A stretch of DNA of 64,000 bases from assembly GCA_036245525.1 (NCBI GenBank), contig BTPG01000008.1:32920731-32984730 (forward strand), in the 5' to 3' direction. Position numbers and translations under genes: made by a program. Below the pieces are notes generated by a model that was not told the DNA's origin, did not search any database, and was given only the letters and a program-made list of their open reading frames with translations. This DNA is from Semisulcospira habei (Eukaryota; Mollusca; Gastropoda; Semisulcospiridae). Positions 31,885-42,373 of the stretch are shown one piece after another; the first letter of the stretch is position 1; the number at the start of each line of letters is the position of its first letter.

Positions 31885-32460
31885 GTGTCCGTTATAAGGT
31901 CCTGGTAAATCAAAGTGGCACAGCTGCGGTGCGGCCGAATTGATCAGTGTTCAGGTCGTACTCCATAGGTATTAGCTGTCCCTGTCCCTACGACGTTTAG
32001 TTTTACGTATAGTTTATTTTTAGTTTTCAGTTTATGTTGCTGTGATACCCTTCATGACTTATGCTATAACTTTACAACTTTACACATGTCATTATTTTAG
32101 TAGTTTAGTCTTAGCCTATTGTTTATTATGTATGCTAGTGGGTTTAGGTTGTTTGTGTGTATGTATGCGTAAGGGTATGGGGGGCGGGGAGTGGGGAATG
32201 GTGTTGCGGATGACGTGAACATGTAACTTTTATTCTTGTTTCTATTGTGTATGTTATACCGCTGCGCCAAAATTCCCCCTTGTATTATATTGTATTGTAT
32301 TATTTGGAACTGTATTGTATTATACTGCATTGTATTGCGCTGTATTGTATTATATTGTATTGTGATGTGCTGTATTGTAACCCACTCGCTAGGGCCGTTC
32401 ATTATCCACTCGTAGCGTTCATCACTCCGGTGCCGTGGACGTTAAACCCCGAACTCACTA
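31885..32460 (+). mobile_element. SINE body interrupted by about 390 bp
   Basis: AGGTCCTGGTAAATCAAAG to CCCTGTCCC (31890-31988) and GGGCCGTTCATTATCC...CCGTGGACGTTAAACCCC (about 32390-32450) are contiguous in the SINE at 10042-10365. The insert between them ends in a (TATTG)n tract (32280-32385) preceded by GCGCCAAAATTCCCCC, so it is probably another retroelement tail. Confidence 0.6.
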
Positions 32461-32474
32461 GCTAACAGTTCCGG

Positions 32475-32620
32475 TGAGAGATCGGCCATCGACCATGACA
32501 GTTCAAGGGTGGTGCCAGAATAGCTTGACGTCTCCGGGCGCCAAGCTATTCTAGCAACACCCTTGAACGATCATGGTCGATCCATATTTTCTTGTAATGC
32601 GTCAGGAGGGAAGTGGTTAA
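32475..32620. mobile_element. Family A2 element, left end missing
   Basis: The stem GACAGTTCAAGGGTGGTGCC / GCAACACCCTTGAACGATC lies around CTCCGGGCGCC. The right end GTCAGGAGGGAAGTGGTTAA is retained. Confidence 0.7.
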
Positions 32621-33009
32621 AAGGCCGAGATAACACAGGAAAGACGGCATAACTTATCCGCGGCATCATTCCGTTTGCAAGAGAATTTGCACGATCTAAA
32701 CAAAGACGGGTAACCATTATTTGTTCACGCCACTAGCTGCTAGTGTTTCTGTATATGATTTTTTATCGCCAAAACAGAAATTGTCGATCCGCACATATTT
32801 AAACAACAGCAGCCTGCCAACTTTCAAGAACCTGACTGACGTTGAGATCTTTATCACGCGTTTGTTCTTGCACGCTGCCTTTGTTGATTTTCCCCCCTAC
32901 GTTTCCTGTCAGTGGAGTACCTCAGCTTTCAATGACATAAAACGCAAAATAATGGCGCCGCGAAATGGCACTGTCAAATAGGCTGCTGTTGCCACAACAG
33001 ACAAGCAAC
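32621..33009. other. No gene supported
   Basis: An 86-codon plus-strand open frame (32721-32981) has no recognisable motif. I do not call it a gene. Confidence 0.4.
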
Positions 33010-33112
33010 GCAAGAAGTTACAACGCGGGCTGACGCCGGCCGCAATGAGCACGTGCAATGGCGTGCAATGGCTGCCTGCGGCCGCAGGCCTTTTTTCTTA
33101 CTGGGATACTTG
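33010..33112. repeat. Family C-like hairpin
   Basis: GCGGGCTGACGCCGGCCGCA...GCGGCCGCAGGCC and the CTTTTTTCTTACTGGG end. Left end unclear. Confidence 0.45.
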
Positions 33113-33247
33113 CTTGTTCCTTTGGAGCGGATCAAAGAATTATAACTTGAAGTATTATTGAACCGTTTTGTCTTTGTCAAGAAAGCTCGTCGTTTCCTGG
33201 TTTAATCGTAGGCTTCATCCAGAGTATCGCTGTCACTTCGTTAGTCA

Positions 33248-33314
33248 GCAAAGAGATGTAGATTCTCACGACCCTCTGCGACTGCAGGGGGCTGTGAGAG
33301 TCTATGTCTCTTGC
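33248..33314. repeat. Family B hairpin
   Basis: CAAAGAGATGTAGATTCTCAC pairs with GTGAGAGTCTATGTCTCTTG. First of three B hairpins in 330 bp. Confidence 0.75.
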
Positions 33315-33380
33315 AGATGTGATGGGGTGGTCAAGAGTAACGTCAACACTTTGAGGAACATATTGAAATGGTTGTGGTCA

Positions 33381-33442
33381 CAAGAGACACAGATTTCCAC
33401 GACCCCTGCGATGCAGGGGTTGTGGAAATCTGTGTCTCTTGC
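33381..33442. repeat. Family B hairpin, highly diverged but fully paired
   Basis: CACAGATTTCCACGACCCC pairs exactly with GGGGTTGTGGAAATCTGTG apart from one G-T type mismatch. It differs from the family consensus at many positions, with matching changes in the other arm. The flank GACTTTGAGGAACA-like phrase is shared with 33340 and 33480. Confidence 0.8.
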
Positions 33443-33517
33443 AGGTGGAATGGTGTTGATAAACTACCAGAATAACGCCGATACTTTGAGGAACAACTAG
33501 ACCCTATATCTTCAACA

Positions 33518-33580
33518 GCAAGAGGCATAGACCCTCACGTTCCTTGCATGCAAGGGGTTGTGGGAATCTGTACCTCTTGA
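33518..33580. repeat. Family B hairpin, partly decayed
   Basis: GCAAGAGGCATAGACCCTCAC...GGTTGTGGGAATCTGTACC. The apex CCTTGCATGCAAGG is perfectly palindromic. Confidence 0.65.
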
Positions 33581-33597
33581 AGACAGAAATAAATGAG

Positions 33598-34000
33598 TTA
33601 ACACATCCCAGGACCGAAATCTCAAATTTTGAAGTTGCCCTCTGAAGGACTGTGTTTTAGAGACAGATCGAACATGATAGTTTAAGTGTGGTGCCGGAAT
33701 AGCTTGGCGCCCAAGAAAAATTTTCTAAAATTTTGGCGTTGTCCTTAAAACTGACATTATACCAGGGGATAAATCGACCACAATAGTTCAAGGCCCGTGC
33801 CCAGAGGCACCAAGCTATGTTGGCACCACCCTTTAAGTAGCACGGTCCATCTAAGTATATATCTATATACACCGTGTAGTGTGTCAAAGGCGGAATCAGT
33901 TACGGTGCTTCACAGCGGACACAAGCTGATACCTGGAAACCCTTGAACTATCATGCTCGATCCGTGTCTTGCTGTGGTGTGTCGGGGCTGAATGAGTTAA
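33598..34000. mobile_element. Family A2 TTAA element interrupted in its stem
   Basis: TTAACACATCCCAGGACCG (33598) and GGGCTGAATGAGTTAA (to 34000) are the ends. The left arm stops at AGCTTGGCGCCC (33711) and the right arm resumes at CCCTTGAACTATCATGC (about 33941). The roughly 230 bp between is an inverted copy of 37682-37916. Confidence 0.8.
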
Positions 34001-34732
34001 GAACTTTGTTGGTCCGCTTCTTGACGTCAGGAAAGTCAAAATGTTTTTGTTGTTTTTCTTTTGGTTCGGGAGCCTGGAGTTTATTTGCAGGCCGAGGCTT
34101 GTGACACAGATGTACAGATTTCTGCTCCTGTCCAACAGCAAGACAGATCCTCGCGTGCCCCTTGCGATATGCTGGCATAGACTCATTTCAGTATGTATCC
34201 AGCTGCAATTTACTTGTGGGTGGATTGTCAACTTCAGCCCAAATCAGTGACTCCGGCCGTTCCTTTGAAATCTGAGGATTTAAATTGGGATATTTTACGT
34301 CTGGCGACAATCGGCACACATTTTCGTTAGCCCATGTGGTGTAAGTGACACACGAAACTCTGTTCCGTTGACAGACGGAAGTGGCTGACCTTGAAAGAGA
34401 GGAAGGAGAACTCTGGGTGCGAAAAGCCAGGTCACGCGCACGGTGTTTGTTGCGCGTGCTGTTGCTGTGCACTCCCGTGAGACAAAACGCACGTGCAGTC
34501 CTTAATCCAGGCCCTTCTTCAGTATGCAAGAGGCATACACCCTCATGAGCCCCGAACGAAAAAGCGGCTGTCTATGCTTTTGCTGTCATGAATCGCGATC
34601 ATTGTCTTTCGTCTCTGCTGTTCGGCCGTATGAAGTCGTCGGGGATAATTCTGTGTGACTCGCCTGCATTGTAGCATCGACTTGTTCACTCCCTGTGACA
34701 TCTAGTCAACAAATTTCCCTCCCGTCTGCAAG
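34001..34732. other. Two degraded family B hairpins in unassigned sequence
   Basis: GCAAGACAGATCCTCGCGTG (about 34137) and GCAAGAGGCATACACCCTC...CTATGCTTTTGC (34525-34582) are B relics. No gene. Confidence 0.5.
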
Positions 34733-34790
34733 AGACATAGATTCTCATGAGCCCCTGCGGGTGCAGCCGCAGGGGCGCATGATAATCTAT

Positions 34791-36549
34791 AACATAATAA
34801 TAATAATGAGTATTTATATAGCGCTTAATCTTAATCAAAAACATTAAACGCTTTACAATTTGTACACAAAAATAAAAATACAATGACCTATGCACATAAC
34901 AAACAAAACACAATACCAGAACACACCACTTTTACAATGAACTAAAATACATAATAATTTATGTTTAATTAACATTCAATCTAAACAAGGAGGATTACAG
35001 AACTACAACTAAGGCATCAAACACTGGCAATTATTCAAAGTAAAGCTTGAAGAGGTGAGTTTTCAAAGACTTCCTGAAGTCAGAGACAGACTCACTGTTT
35101 CTGTCCTCAAGAGGAAGTGTATTCCATTAAAAAAAAAGTGCGCTGACCAAATGTTTTAGTTTGGTCAGAAGGTACACACAACTTCCGCTTATTAGAAGAG
35201 GAGCGGAGCTCACGAGAGGGTGTATACACGTGCAACAAAGATTCTGGGCTGGTACATATTGACATAACTTTGTATTGAATACGTGAGGACACAGATAGCC
35301 AGTGAAGGGACTTCAAGATGGGTGTGACATGATCAGTCTTACGCACTCTCACAACAAGCCGGGCTGCATTGTTCTGAATCTTTCGGAGGCGATCAATGAG
35401 ATACTGAGGGCAGCCACAAAGCAAAGAGTTACAATAATCTAGCTTGGACAGCACAAATGCACAAACTAGTGTTTTAGTGGCTTCCACGGTGAGCAGGTGA
35501 CGGCGACGAAGTTCCAGATAAGCTGATCTACACACTGCACAGACATGCTGTGACATAGATAACCCGATGTCAAGTGTAACACCCCAGGTTTCTCACACTC
35601 TCAGAGAAGCCAATGAGTGTTCCATCCACAGACAATGATGACGGTAGAGACAGGGACGAAGATAATTTTTGATTAGCTACCAACATTGCTTCAGTTTTGC
35701 CATCATTTAACATCAGTTTGTTGGTATCTTGGCTTGACTTCGCGAACGAAGATTCTATAGGGCTTGTCCACGTCGTCTGCAGGCATTTTCGTGGCTGCGG
35801 AGGCCACTCCGGGACAGGCAGGTTCGACCGCAGTGTCTGCAGGGGAAGGTCTGGTCAGGGATCTGAGTTACGACAACTCAAGGATACCTTAGTTTGTTGG
35901 TGGTCATCCATGATTTGACATGGTCAATGCACTGGCTTATGGTTTGGACGGCATTTACAGCTCGTTCTACAGTATCACTTTTGTACATCTGCGTATCATC
36001 TGCAAATGCATGATGGGAAATGGAGCGACTACTAATCAGGTCGGACAGAGGCTGAACATACAGTAAGAACAATACAGGTCCTAGGACCGAGCCCTGGGGT
36101 ACACCAAACCGAAGAGGTGATGGCACAGAACGACAGCCGTCAACAGAAACAATCTGGGATCGTTCAGTCAGGTATGAACTAAACCATGCCTAGACTGTGC
36201 TTTCAATGCCAAATACAAATTGAAGACGGCACAGCAAAATTTCATGGTCAATAGTGTCGAACGCGCTGGACAGGTCCAGCAAAGCAAGGACTGTGATCTT
36301 ACGCTCGTCCAAATCACAAAGCAGGTCATTGAATATCTTCAGCAAAGCTGTTTCAGTGCTACGATGGGGACGATATGCAGACTGGAATACACTGAACAGA
36401 CTATTAGAGGTGACATGCTTTAAAGTTTGGGCAAGGACATTTTTCTCAAGAATCTTGATAGGAATGTAAGATTGGAAACTGGGCGATAGTTTTTCAGTAC
36501 ATTTGGATCCAAAGATGGTTTCTTCAATAGGGGTTCTATCTAGGGGTTC
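34791..36549 (-). pseudogene. 5'-truncated CR1-like LINE reverse transcriptase
   Basis: The minus strand reads, in order: a KNYRPVSNL-like start region (about 36490), LDLSSAFDTIDHEIL (about 36240-36280), GVPQGSVLGPVLFLLY (about 36060-36105), HHAFADDTQMY (about 35985-36015, FADD retained) and MTTNKL. An interruption at 35725-35890 follows. After it come NKLMLNDGKTEAMLVA (about 35680-35724), LVCAFVLSKLDYCNSLL and VRKTDHVTPILKSLHWL to about 35110. The 3' UTR ends AAGCGCTATATAAATACTC with (ATT)n at 34793-34808. This order is typical of CR1/L2-type RT and thumb regions. The endonuclease is absent, and stops and frameshifts make it non-functional. Confidence 0.9.
35725..35890 (-). mobile_element. 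LINE 3'-tail insertion inside the CR1-like copy
   Basis: 166 bp matching the 3' end of the LINE at 23577 (GACTTCGCGAACGAAGATTC, GCGGAGGCCA, CCGGGACA.GCAGGTTCGACC). AGTTTGTTGG flanks it at 35715-35724 and 35891-35900. The duplication encodes TNKL on the CR1 side, which appears twice in the interrupted reading frame. Confidence 0.85.
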
Positions 36550-36566
36550 AATCTATGTCTCTTGTT

Positions 36567-36830
36567 GGTCAGAAAAATCAGTTTCAAGACTCAGCCTCTT
36601 CCATGACAAATCTGTCCAATTTACGTCTACGGTGCTCTTGTGAAAGAGCTCAGCGGATTTTCGTTGCACACAACACAAAGCAACGGGCGCAGCGTGCACG
36701 CTTAAATTCCCTTTTGTCCACTGAGAAAATCAGTATATTGTTTTCAGTGAATTGTCATAAATTCGCATTGTTTATAGGCAGCGGTAGATTGCCGTCTTTT
36801 TCATTTCACGGGAGGTATGGAACGTATTGA
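36567..36830. other. No gene recognised
   Basis: A short open frame without homology. Confidence 0.35.
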
Positions 36831-36873
36831 AATGCGCTGGTCTGAGATTTTGGACCTTACGGCGGCGAGGACG
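36831..36873. repeat. Half copy of family I
   Basis: CTGGTCTGAGATTTTGGACC then TTACGGC equals one arm of 56767-56837. Confidence 0.6.
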
Positions 36874-36979
36874 TGGCCGGAGAATACTTTAATAGAGGTA
36901 GGGCCGAGAAGAGGTATGGCGCAAGTCAAAAAAGAACTTGGTGAGGCTAAAGGCTAATCAGACCATGTGCAGAGCACGT

Positions 36980-37110
36980 ATATGGCCATTCCCCTCACAC
37001 CCACCCCACCCCTACCCCACACCACACACCCCTACCCGCCCCCCCCCCCACCTCCCATCCCCACCCACACACCTGGGACCCTCCCACCCCACCCCACCCC
37101 ACGCCGCCCC
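36980..37110. repeat. C-rich low-complexity tract
   Basis: CCCACCC/CCCCACA-type simple sequence. Confidence 0.8.
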
Positions 37111-37173
37111 ATTGATTTCCTACGACACTGAAAACTGAAAGTGCACTTCTGTCTCCAGCTTGTCGAACTGGGG

Positions 37174-37280
37174 CCAGTTGCATAAGTGAGCTTAGTCCTG
37201 CGCCAGACACTAAGCAAGGTGCTCCGCGATAGCGGAGCTCCTTGCTTAGTGGTTAGCACAGGACTAAGCTCATGCAGCTG
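37174..37280. repeat. Family H hairpin
   Basis: CAGTTGCATAAGTGAGCTTA, GTCCTGCGCCAG, CACTAAGCAAGG pair with CCTTGCTTAGTG, GACTAAGCTCATGCAGCTG around GCTCCGCGATAGCGGAGC. Other copies are at 50525-50622 and 54073-54168. Confidence 0.8.
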
Positions 37281-37571
37281 TCCTCTTTGTCAAGTTGGTT
37301 AAAAAAAACTAAAAAACTAAAAGTCACATGGGTCAGGCTCGTTTGTTTGATTTGCGGATGGAAAGAGCTTAAAACCCATGACGAGCAAATACATCTATCG
37401 CGGTTGGTGAACATGCTCCAGAAAAGAAAAAAAAAATCCGATAAAGTCGGAAGTGGACGCAGCGCAGATTTTGCCTTAGTGATATGATGATCGCCCAGTA
37501 AATGTGAGCGTGCAACGTTTATGAGCTTTGTCAAGGGCTGAATCAACACAATTCTTTGTGATGTCCGGTGT

Positions 37572-37645
37572 CACACTGGTTGTCTCCCTCGATTCGCTAC
37601 CGCTGATCCGCGGTAGCGAATCGAGGTAGACACTGAGCCAGTGTG
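37572..37645. repeat. Family E hairpin
   Basis: CACACTGGTTGTCTCC and GAGCCAGTGTG ends. The inner CTCGATTCGCTACCGC pairs with GCGGTAGCGAATCGAG, and the centre is TGATCCGC. Confidence 0.8.
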
Positions 37646-37681
37646 ATCCGGTGTGCCCACACATTTTGAGATTTGTTTTCG

Positions 37682-37926
37682 CGGTTTCCAGGTGTCAGCT
37701 CATGTCCACTGTGAAGCACCGTAACGGATTCCGCCTTTGATACACTACACCATGTATATAGATACATTTAGATGGACCGTGATAGTTAAAGGGTGGTGCC
37801 AACATAGCTTGGTGTCTCTGGGCACCGGCCTTGAACTATCGTGGTCGATTTATCCCGTGGTATAATGTCAGTTTTAAGGACAACACGAAAATTTTAGAAA
37901 ACTGTTCTTGGGACCCAGCGTGTTAA
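37682..37926. mobile_element. Family A3 element
   Basis: The stem GATAGTTAAAGGGTGGTGCC is partly matched by GCCTTGAACTATCGTGG around GTGTCTCTGGGCACC. The right end CCCAGCGTGTTAA meets TTAA 37923-37926. The block is present, inverted, inside 33598-34000, including flank sequence on its left. Confidence 0.7.
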
Positions 37927-38140
37927 TTAACTCATTCAGCCCGACGGCCGTATTTCCCAAATTTTGGAGGCGTCATCTGATGACTATGCACCAGTTGCAG
38001 GAGATGGATCGACCATGATAATTCAAGGGCAGTGCCACATTAGCTTGGCGCCGACAGGCACCAAGCTAATCTGGCACTACCCTTGAATTATCAGGATCGA
38101 ACTATCTCCTGCTGTAGTGCGTCAGGGCTGAATGGGTTAA
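37927..38140. mobile_element. Family A1 TTAA element
   Basis: TTAACTCATTCAGCCCGACG and GTCAGGGCTGAATGGGTTAA are the ends. It begins immediately after the A3 element, giving TTAATTAA at the junction. The stem is intact with CGCCGACAGGCACC at the centre. Confidence 0.9.
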
Positions 38141-38514
38141 AGATATCGTTAAATCGAACTCGGTTGAACTGATGTGAATTGATCAATACGAATTGATGTA
38201 AACTGAATTGTTCAACTTTATTTAACAAGGACAGGGATTTAGGCTGAAAACTGTTCTTTAGTTTTGTCCTTAAATAATAACACCAATAATCGAACAAAAA
38301 TACGCAACATTGTAATAAAGTGCAAAATTTTGCAATTGTAATGTTTTAAAGTACTAGGTGAATTTATGCTTGAGAGACATAATGACAATGACAATGGACT
38401 TTTATCTTCCAACTGTATAAGTTATTGGTTACGGGACCAGTTTTCAAACTATTGCTACATCTAATACTTAAAAAGGACACACACGTAAGTCACAAAATGA
38501 TACCATAGAATAAT
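38141..38514. other. AT-rich unassigned sequence
   Basis: No gene or repeat recognised. Confidence 0.4.
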
Positions 38515-39642
38515 TTGCTGATAATAGGAAACATAATAATAATAATAATAGATTGCAAAGCCTTGATACAGTCCACAAAGGTCAAGTCTTCCAAAGACCA
38601 TCCTATGAACGCTAGGATGAAACAACCAACCTCAGGGAGACTGAAAAGATCAAGCTTTGTGAAGGAGACGAGAGCACTGCAGAGAAAACACCAGGCAAAG
38701 CTGCCTGCGCAGGTAGAGGCTCTGAATCCTGCTAGCGACCTTCCACCTTGGGAAAGTAAGCCAGAAAACATCACCATCTCTTCCACGGTACCCTACATCA
38801 CCACCAGAGATGAGCACAGCACTGTGAGCAAGAAAGCCCTGACACTGGCCATGCTCGAAGAAAAGTATCCCCAGGAAGCATGGATACGGGCATACACCGA
38901 TGGATCAGCCACAGATGCAGTTCAGGATGGAGGGGCTGGGGTGTACATTCAGTACCCAAACGGAAAATGGCAGGCAGAGGCAGTACCAACAGGCCTTCAC
39001 TGCACAAATTACAGAGCTGAGGTGGAAGCCCTAGTCCACGCAGCTAACACCCTTAGTGGCACTGCAGACCCTGATGCCCAGATTGTCTTCCTTACTGATG
39101 CCATGTCTGTCCTTGAGGCAGCAACAGCAAGCAAACTGCCACGTCTACAAGAGGCACTGCAAAACATCAAGTGCACCAGACTGGTGCTGCAGTGGATCCC
39201 TTCACACTGTGGCATCTACGGCAATGAAGAAGCTGACAGAATGGCAAAAGTGGGCGCAGAGAAAGAACAAGATGAAAATGGAGTCAGCTTCACAGAGATG
39301 AAGACCATCATTAAGTCTGTGTACAGACCACCACAACGGCTCCTAGACAGTTACCATCAGCTGTCCAGACAAGAGCAGGTGACCATCTTTCGTCTGAGGA
39401 CCGGGCACAACCGACTCAATTTCCACCTGCACAGACGCTTCCACCTCGTGCCATCTCCCCTGTGCCCTTGTGGAGAAGCAGAGCAGACCGCAGAGCACAT
39501 CCTCCAGGACTGTGGGAACCACCAGCCGCTGAGGGAGGAGATATGGCCGAAGCCCGCCACTCTACAAGAGAAACTGTACGGGCCTGTGGGGGCGCTACAG
39601 AAGACCACAGATTTCATTTTGAGAGCCAAACTCCAAGTGTGA
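38515..39642 (+). CDS. C-terminal part of a non-LTR retrotransposon ORF2: RNase H and zinc-knuckle region
   Basis: A 375-residue open frame. An RNase HI domain spans about residues 122-245 with the full acidic and basic set visible: D129 (AYTDGSA), E169 (NYRAEVEALV), D195 (FLTDAMSV), H231 (IPSHCGIYG) and D241 (NEEADRMA). RNase HI removes RNA from RNA-DNA hybrids during element copying. Downstream, LRTGHNRLNFHLHRR and PCGEAEQTAEHILQDC (about 318-333) form the C-terminal region typical of I- and jockey-group LINEs that carry RNase H. No reverse transcriptase precedes it, so the copy is 5'-truncated within ORF2 and the ATG at 38515 is not a genuine start; the first 12 or so residues come from an (AAT)n tract. 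The stop is followed within 15 bases by (AAT)n. The absence of stops suggests a young insertion. Confidence 0.9.
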   Translation: MLIIGNIIIIIIDCKALIQSTKVKSSKDHPMNARMKQPTSGRLKRSSFVKETRALQRKHQAKLPAQVEALNPASDLPPWESKPENITISSTVPYITTRDEHSTVSKKALTLAMLEEKYPQEAWIRAYTDGSATDAVQDGGAGVYIQYPNGKWQAEAVPTGLHCTNYRAEVEALVHAANTLSGTADPDAQIVFLTDAMSVLEAATASKLPRLQEALQNIKCTRLVLQWIPSHCGIYGNEEADRMAKVGAEKEQDENGVSFTEMKTIIKSVYRPPQRLLDSYHQLSRQEQVTIFRLRTGHNRLNFHLHRRFHLVPSPLCPCGEAEQTAEHILQDCGNHQPLREEIWPKPATLQEKLYGPVGALQKTTDFILRAKLQV

Positions 39643-39652
39643 CGGCGTTCGA

Positions 39653-39730
<78 letters not shown>

Positions 39731-39735
39731 CAGCA
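39653..39735. repeat. (AAT)n tract at LINE 3' end
   Basis: About 25 AAT units with one interruption near 39700, starting 10 bases after the RNase H stop codon, as expected for a LINE tail. Confidence 0.85.
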
Positions 39736-40487
<752 letters not shown>

Positions 40488-40567
40488 TCAATGAATCAAT
40501 GAATCTTTATTTTACAACGGTAAAGATATTAACAATGCCAGAGGCAATGCCATTTTTCAAATCTGCC

Positions 40568-40569
<2 letters not shown>

Positions 40570-40608
<39 letters not shown>

Positions 40609-40665
40609 CAATGCGCAAAAGGCCATCGGGCCGACGTCAGCCTGATGGCCTTTGCGCACTGGGCA
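40570..40665. repeat. Family C hairpin inserted in a (GA)n tract
   Basis: (GA)n runs to 40605. CCCAATGCGCAAAAGGCC...GGCCTTTGCGCACTGGG follows, and GCAGAGAGA resumes after it. The loop is reduced to ATCGGGCCGACGTCAGCCTGAT. Confidence 0.8.
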
Positions 40666-41049
40666 GAGAGATACAGAGGCAGACAAACACCGACAGACAT
40701 AGTCAAAGACAGAGCCGAGACAGCGAGGGAGAAACTCGCAATCTTTCCTAAGTTCTTCGATCAAAATGCTTGTGCTGGTTTTGCGATTTGAGATCTCCAG
40801 GCCGCGTAAGGTCCAAAATAACCCAAACATAACAAAAACACAACACACATATTGCAGATTCCGAAAAGGAGATCCTCGTTTTGGTGTCCTTGATCCGGCA
40901 CCGTGGACTCCAGCCCAAAATAGAAACCAGCCCCCGAACTGACGACTGACAAACATCATTTTTCCTGACAAACACCTAGGCCCGTCACTCTCCAATCCCG
41001 ATTCCATTATCACCCCTGATGCCATGGCATTTCGACCGCTTTTATTTTA
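40666..41049. other. No gene recognised
   Basis: Purine-rich start, then unassigned sequence. Confidence 0.4.
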
Positions 41050-41114
41050 CAGAAGACATAGATTCTCATGAGCCCCTGCATCCGCAGGGGCTCATGAGAA
41101 TGTATGTCTCTTGC
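41050..41114. repeat. Family B hairpin, TTC-type
   Basis: AGACATAGATTCTCATGAG pairs with CTCATGAGAATGTATGTCT. The CCCCTGCATCCGCAGGGG apex is intact. Confidence 0.8.
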
Positions 41115-41313
41115 CAGCTGCTGTCAACCCCGGTTGAATCTTCAGATTAAAAGTTAGATCAGGTTTAAACTTTTCAAACAGTGTTGCCGCTGTCATTCCG
41201 GTGTGTGTGTGTGGAAGTCTCGCATTGATGAAGCGTTTACTCGCGGGGGCTTGCGGGTGTATTTTTTGTCGGCTTGATGTCCTGTTCGGTGCCAAAGCAG
41301 GGTTGTTTCCTCA

Positions 41314-41398
41314 CCAGGCACAGATTATCATGAGACTCCGCGTCAGTATATGTACGGGAGGGGGGGTTGGGCGGCAAATGAGGATCTATACTTCTTGC
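41314..41398. repeat. Degraded family B hairpin
   Basis: GGCACAGATTATCATGAG...AAATGAGGATCTATACTTC. The apex has been replaced by a G-rich stretch. Confidence 0.55.
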
Positions 41399-41403
41399 TG
41401 AGT

Positions 41404-41483
41404 GATAACTCATTCGAGACTACGTGCCGCCGCATTCAGATATATTCGGCTTTACTCCGCGTATCTGAATGCGGCACGTGTCT
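41404..41483. repeat. Family G hairpin
   Basis: AACTCATTCGAGAC..GTGCCGC and CGCATTCAGATAT pair with GTATCTGAATGCGGCACGTG. The loop is ATTCGGCTTTACTCCGC. Copy at 63371-63450. Confidence 0.8.
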
Positions 41484-41493
41484 GTTATGTAAA

Positions 41494-41675
41494 CTGACGA
41501 GCAAAAGAAATGCGACGTTTTTGGGATCATCGGAAACACTTTAGTGTTTCCGATGATCCCAAAAACGTCACATTTCTTTTGCTCGTCACTTAGTGTTTCG
41601 GATGAATTTTTTTGCTCGTCACTTCAGTAGTGTTTCCGATGATCCCAAAAACGTCACATTTCTGTTGCTGGTCTG
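41494..41675. repeat. Family F hairpin with extra right arms
   Basis: The 41494-41588 arms (TGACGAGCAAAAGAAATGCG...GGAAACACT) are near-perfect over about 46 bp. Right-arm pieces repeat downstream: AGTGTTTCGGATGA..TTTTTTTGCTCGTCACT and AGTGTTTCCGATGATCCC to about 41673. Confidence 0.85.
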
Positions 41676-42173
41676 TATGTATGTATATCTGTAATGATTC
41701 TTAATGTTCAAAACTAGACGTAGTCTGGGATTCCTGGAGGATCTCATGTCAGTAATGGTATTTCATGTCATGTAGTCTTTCATCTGCGTGTGCTGATCTG
41801 CGACTTGTGTCTGACGGCCTAGAGCTGCATGGTCCAAAGCCACAGACCGCTGCAACTGAGTATTATATAGTCTGACAGCATGAGGATTCCGACGTGGGTG
41901 TCATGTCGACAGGAGAGACCACAACGTGAAGATAGGGTGAGGAAGGGGGGGGAGGGGAGGGAGGCTTCCTTCTTCCTCTTTCGCTTTCTCTTTTTTTTTC
42001 TTCTTCTTCTCAAGTTCTATTTCTTCTGCCCCTGTCATGCGGTACCTCTGATGATCGAAAAACTGACGATTCTGTTTGAACTACATCAAGGCGACAGAAC
42101 GTTGGCGTGGCTATTTCTCGCTACTGCGATTCCGACCACACGGGGCGAGTTACTGTCCAATTTGGTTCAAGCG
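41676..42173. other. Unassigned; pyrimidine-rich tract
   Basis: GGGAGG and TTCTTCTTTC tracts at 41940-42012. No gene. Confidence 0.4.
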
Positions 42174-42322
42174 TTAACTTATTCAGCCCGGCGCACGTAT
42201 TTCCCAAATTTTGGAGGCGTCATCTAATGACTATGCACCAGCTGCAGCTAATCTGGCACTACCCTTGAATTATCATGGTCGACCCATCTCCTGCTGAGGT
42301 GCGTCAGCGCTGAATTGGTTAA
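42174..42322. mobile_element. Family A1 TTAA element lacking its left arm
   Basis: TTAACTTATTCAGCCCGGCG and GCGCTGAATTGGTTAA bound it. The long flank CAAATTTTGGAGGCGTC leads directly into GCTAATCTGGCACTACCC. 149 bp. Confidence 0.8.
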
Positions 42323-42373
42323 AGATGATTTATTAACACCTCACTTCCAAGAATAAAGGAACAGGATCCAATT

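Larger units (their letters stand above)
34733..36566. mobile_element. Family B hairpin split by a LINE
   Basis: The left arm CAAGAGACATAGATTCTCAT, apex and most of the right arm lie at 34733-34790. The final ATGTCTCTTG is at 36555-36566, beyond a 1.76-kb insertion. AATCTAT is duplicated at 34784-34790 and 36550-36556. Confidence 0.8.

Noticed and set aside
32721..32981. 86-codon open frame that looks compositionally protein-like
   Set aside because: No motif, no splice context, no second exon evidence. It could be a coding relic, but I cannot support it.
38515..39642. Host RNase H1 gene
   Set aside because: The C-terminal CPCG...H...C region, the lack of a hybrid-binding domain and the (AAT)n tail all point to a LINE.
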